NCBI GenBank assembly: GCA_018340805.1
Contig: JACMZG010000008.1
Span: 79,100,541 to 79,164,540 of the forward strand
Length of the DNA: 64,000 nucleotides
From: Microvelia longipes
Lineage: Eukaryota; Arthropoda; Insecta; Hemiptera; Veliidae
Reading direction: 5' to 3'
Shown here: piece after piece, positions 62,201 to 64,000 of the stretch
Numbering within the stretch: the first letter of the stretch is position 1
Layout: each line of letters opens with the position of its first letter
Notes under the pieces: generated by a model
What the model saw: the letters and a program-made list of their open reading frames with translations, nothing else
Told to the model about the DNA's origin: nothing
Database searches by the model: none
Program-made: the position numbers and the translations under genes

Positions 62201-63060
62201 GGAGTAAAGAAGTGTACACTGTACCTAATTTTATACTGAATATGAAAAATGAATAATTAATTTAAAGAAATTAATAAAATTAATTAAATAAAAAGTATAG
62301 AATAAAAGCGTTTTTAAGTTTAAAAGGTTTTTAGTTACCGATTAGATCCTGATACGTCATGAAATGTAGCGTCAGTGTGGCTTGTTTCCATTACATCATA
62401 TTTACTCTGTTTTCTGATTACTGGCAAGCAATTATATTTTATGAAGAATTATAGTAGAACCACGGCTAAAACCAGTTTGACAGCCGCGGGAAATAGTGTT
62501 GAGGAACCACACTGTGTGCCTGATTTAAATTTAGCGTGGTTTACATCCAGTTTAACCTTATGGCCTTCTTAGCATTATTCCCACTGCTGTCAAACTAATT
62601 TTAGGCGTGTGTCGGTTTATAAAGTTTCTCAGGAAAGTTAAAAGACAGAAATTTTCATATGATTTGTTTTTGCCAATTACCGTAAGGTAATTTGAAAAGT
62701 ATGTGTTCTCCCTAAAAAATTTCGCAACCGAGGTTCACCATAATTATCCATCCTTATGTATTTTCATGTGTACTGAGTATGTTTTCTTTAATGTCTGGGT
62801 GGTGGGTGTCCTTGTGTGTCTGTGTCACACAATAGCTTCCCTCTGTGTTTATGCTTAAGACTTGAAATTTGGCACGTGCTCAGACTCAGGTCTAGTTGAG
62901 CTGGCGGGAAGAAAGACGTTTTCCACAGACATTTTTTATCAAAAACATGTTATGTGAATACCAAACAAAAAGAGATATAATGGACTGCAATTTTAAAACT
63001 ATTGCAACTATTAAAATGTATTATAAAAGAAGAACAGCAAGTCCAAATATAGTTTGAATA
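62200..63060. other. Unique stretch without a supported gene
   Basis: AT-rich, with short frames only. Confidence 0.5.
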
Positions 63061-63071
63061 ACAACACCGGA

Positions 63072-63103
63072 GCTTTCAACCTGGGATCCTGGTCGTCATC
63101 AGG
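63072..63103 (-). ncRNA. Hammerhead-ribozyme-like core of a Penelope-like LTR
   Basis: The minus strand reads CTGATGACGACC, a short loop, then GGTTGAAAGC, with GACC/GGTT able to form stem II (one extra C next to the core). It resembles the core in 57336-57630. It may be an LTR fragment of a larger Penelope-like element. Closing stems I and III were not confirmed. Confidence 0.45.
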
Positions 63104-64000
63104 ATGAATTGATTTATTAAAACATCAACAAGACTATAAACACAAAAAAAATAAACCAACAAATATACATAGTCCAAATAATGTTAAGAGGCAACAACTA
63201 AAAGATGATACATAAGATTATGTGTAGCTTGATAAAATTATGGTATAATATTCTTAAAGACCATTAATTAAACAAAATACAATTAAATTGAACATATAAC
63301 AAAATTTTAGTAAATCTTATATAAGGAACTATATTATTGAAAATATATGGCTGTCCAAGTACATGATCACAGGCTCCATTCACATCCGTAAATTGCGCAG
63401 AATACCATTATATTCGATGACAACGCCTATCTAGCGTTTTTACTTCTTTAAGATATAAACTAATCTAACGCTAAACACCTAGATATTGGTAATTAATACA
63501 TTCTGATATTGAGCCTACGCTTGAGCGGAAGTAAACAAAATTTTAAGCTTCGTATAACATGACTTTAATGAGGCACTTAGGCCTTTGCATTTTGAGACCA
63601 CATCGAAGCGATCTAAGTAACACACCACTTACATAAAGAACCAAAACTATTCTAGCTCGAGCTCAGCGAAACCAGAAGTAACACCAACTTGGTGTTAATC
63701 ATTGACATTCTGTGGACGGGAAAACCGATTTAAAATTTTAACTCCCTAAACTTTAGTACCACTTATTCTAAGGTCGAACGAAACGAGTCCGAATAATGTG
63801 AGGAAATACTGAGGTACTCTGTGCCCAATTTTTTATTTATTGTCCCTCTTGTTTGAATGACGTAATTCTGTGATTTGTTTTGTCATTTATGCTTTTTAAA
63901 TAAGTTCTTTATTGGTGAAGTATACAATATTTTATTTTGTGTAAACCAGAGCCATATTTTATGTATTGATTTGGGATAATTTTTGCCTCTTTAATTTTAT

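Noticed and set aside
61980..62256. Two plus-strand frames with repeated Cys-Gly-Pro-His-Ser
   Set aside because: They read through the 29-bp minisatellite; indels between units break any single frame.

Overview
This is an AT-rich eukaryotic window, probably from an arthropod and plausibly an insect. The evidence is small genes split by long introns, (TA)n/(CA)n microsatellites, a densovirus-type endogenous virus with an arthropod-style TATA/Inr promoter, and BEL/Pao, jockey-like LINE, Penelope-like, hAT-like and Tc1/mariner-like debris. The species is not identified; this is inference. There is one 286-N gap (10082-10367) and one single N (57963). No rRNA or tRNA genes and no CRISPR arrays were seen.

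The backbone is a tandem array of at least four copies of one five-exon gene on the minus strand. It encodes a small secreted protein whose layout (signal peptide, G-x-x-W near the mature N-terminus, six Cys, C-terminal D-x-S-x-Y...CP) fits the lipocalin (ApoD/bilin-binding) family. From right to left, copy D (51908-55240) is complete and open. Copy C (about 39918-45301) has a frameshifted last exon. Copy B (20571-30894) is open but ends 12 codons early. Only exon 1 of copy A (58-159) lies inside the window. Exon lengths (102, 143, 77, 96 and about 122-158 nt) and splice phases are conserved. About 1.7-2.2 kb of 5' flank is duplicated with each copy. The B-C and C-D spacers also share a block holding dead BEL/Pao gag and LINE fragments. 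Between A and B the spacer has grown to about 20 kb and holds LINE relics, MITEs, tandem repeats and a DNA-transposon gene with an 845-codon open frame (11105-13642).

The most striking object is in intron 4 of copy B. It is an endogenous ambisense densovirus-like element (20820-23706) that keeps both inverted terminal repeats with hairpin ends, a decayed capsid gene with a recognisable phospholipase A2 region on the plus strand, two overlapping open frames on the minus strand behind a TATA/TCAGT promoter, and a later MITE insertion with a 9-bp target duplication. The 3' UTR of the same gene copy has been entered by a 1.3-kb TA-flanked foldback element (19118-20434). Because the gene copies are paralogous, several insertions can be defined against an empty site in a sister copy.

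Other notable structures are two near-perfect palindromic insertions (34459-34772 and 57348-57618). Each has a roughly 30-bp one-sided tail and a 12-13-bp target duplication, and each looks like a minimal inverted-LTR Penelope-like element; one carries hammerhead-ribozyme-like cores. There are also a 62-nt perfect-stem hairpin, several minisatellites that expand differently in different duplicated units, and three spaced AAGGAATTCCTT-type palindromes. The right end (57.6-64 kb) lies upstream of the first array copy and is mostly unannotated unique sequence.
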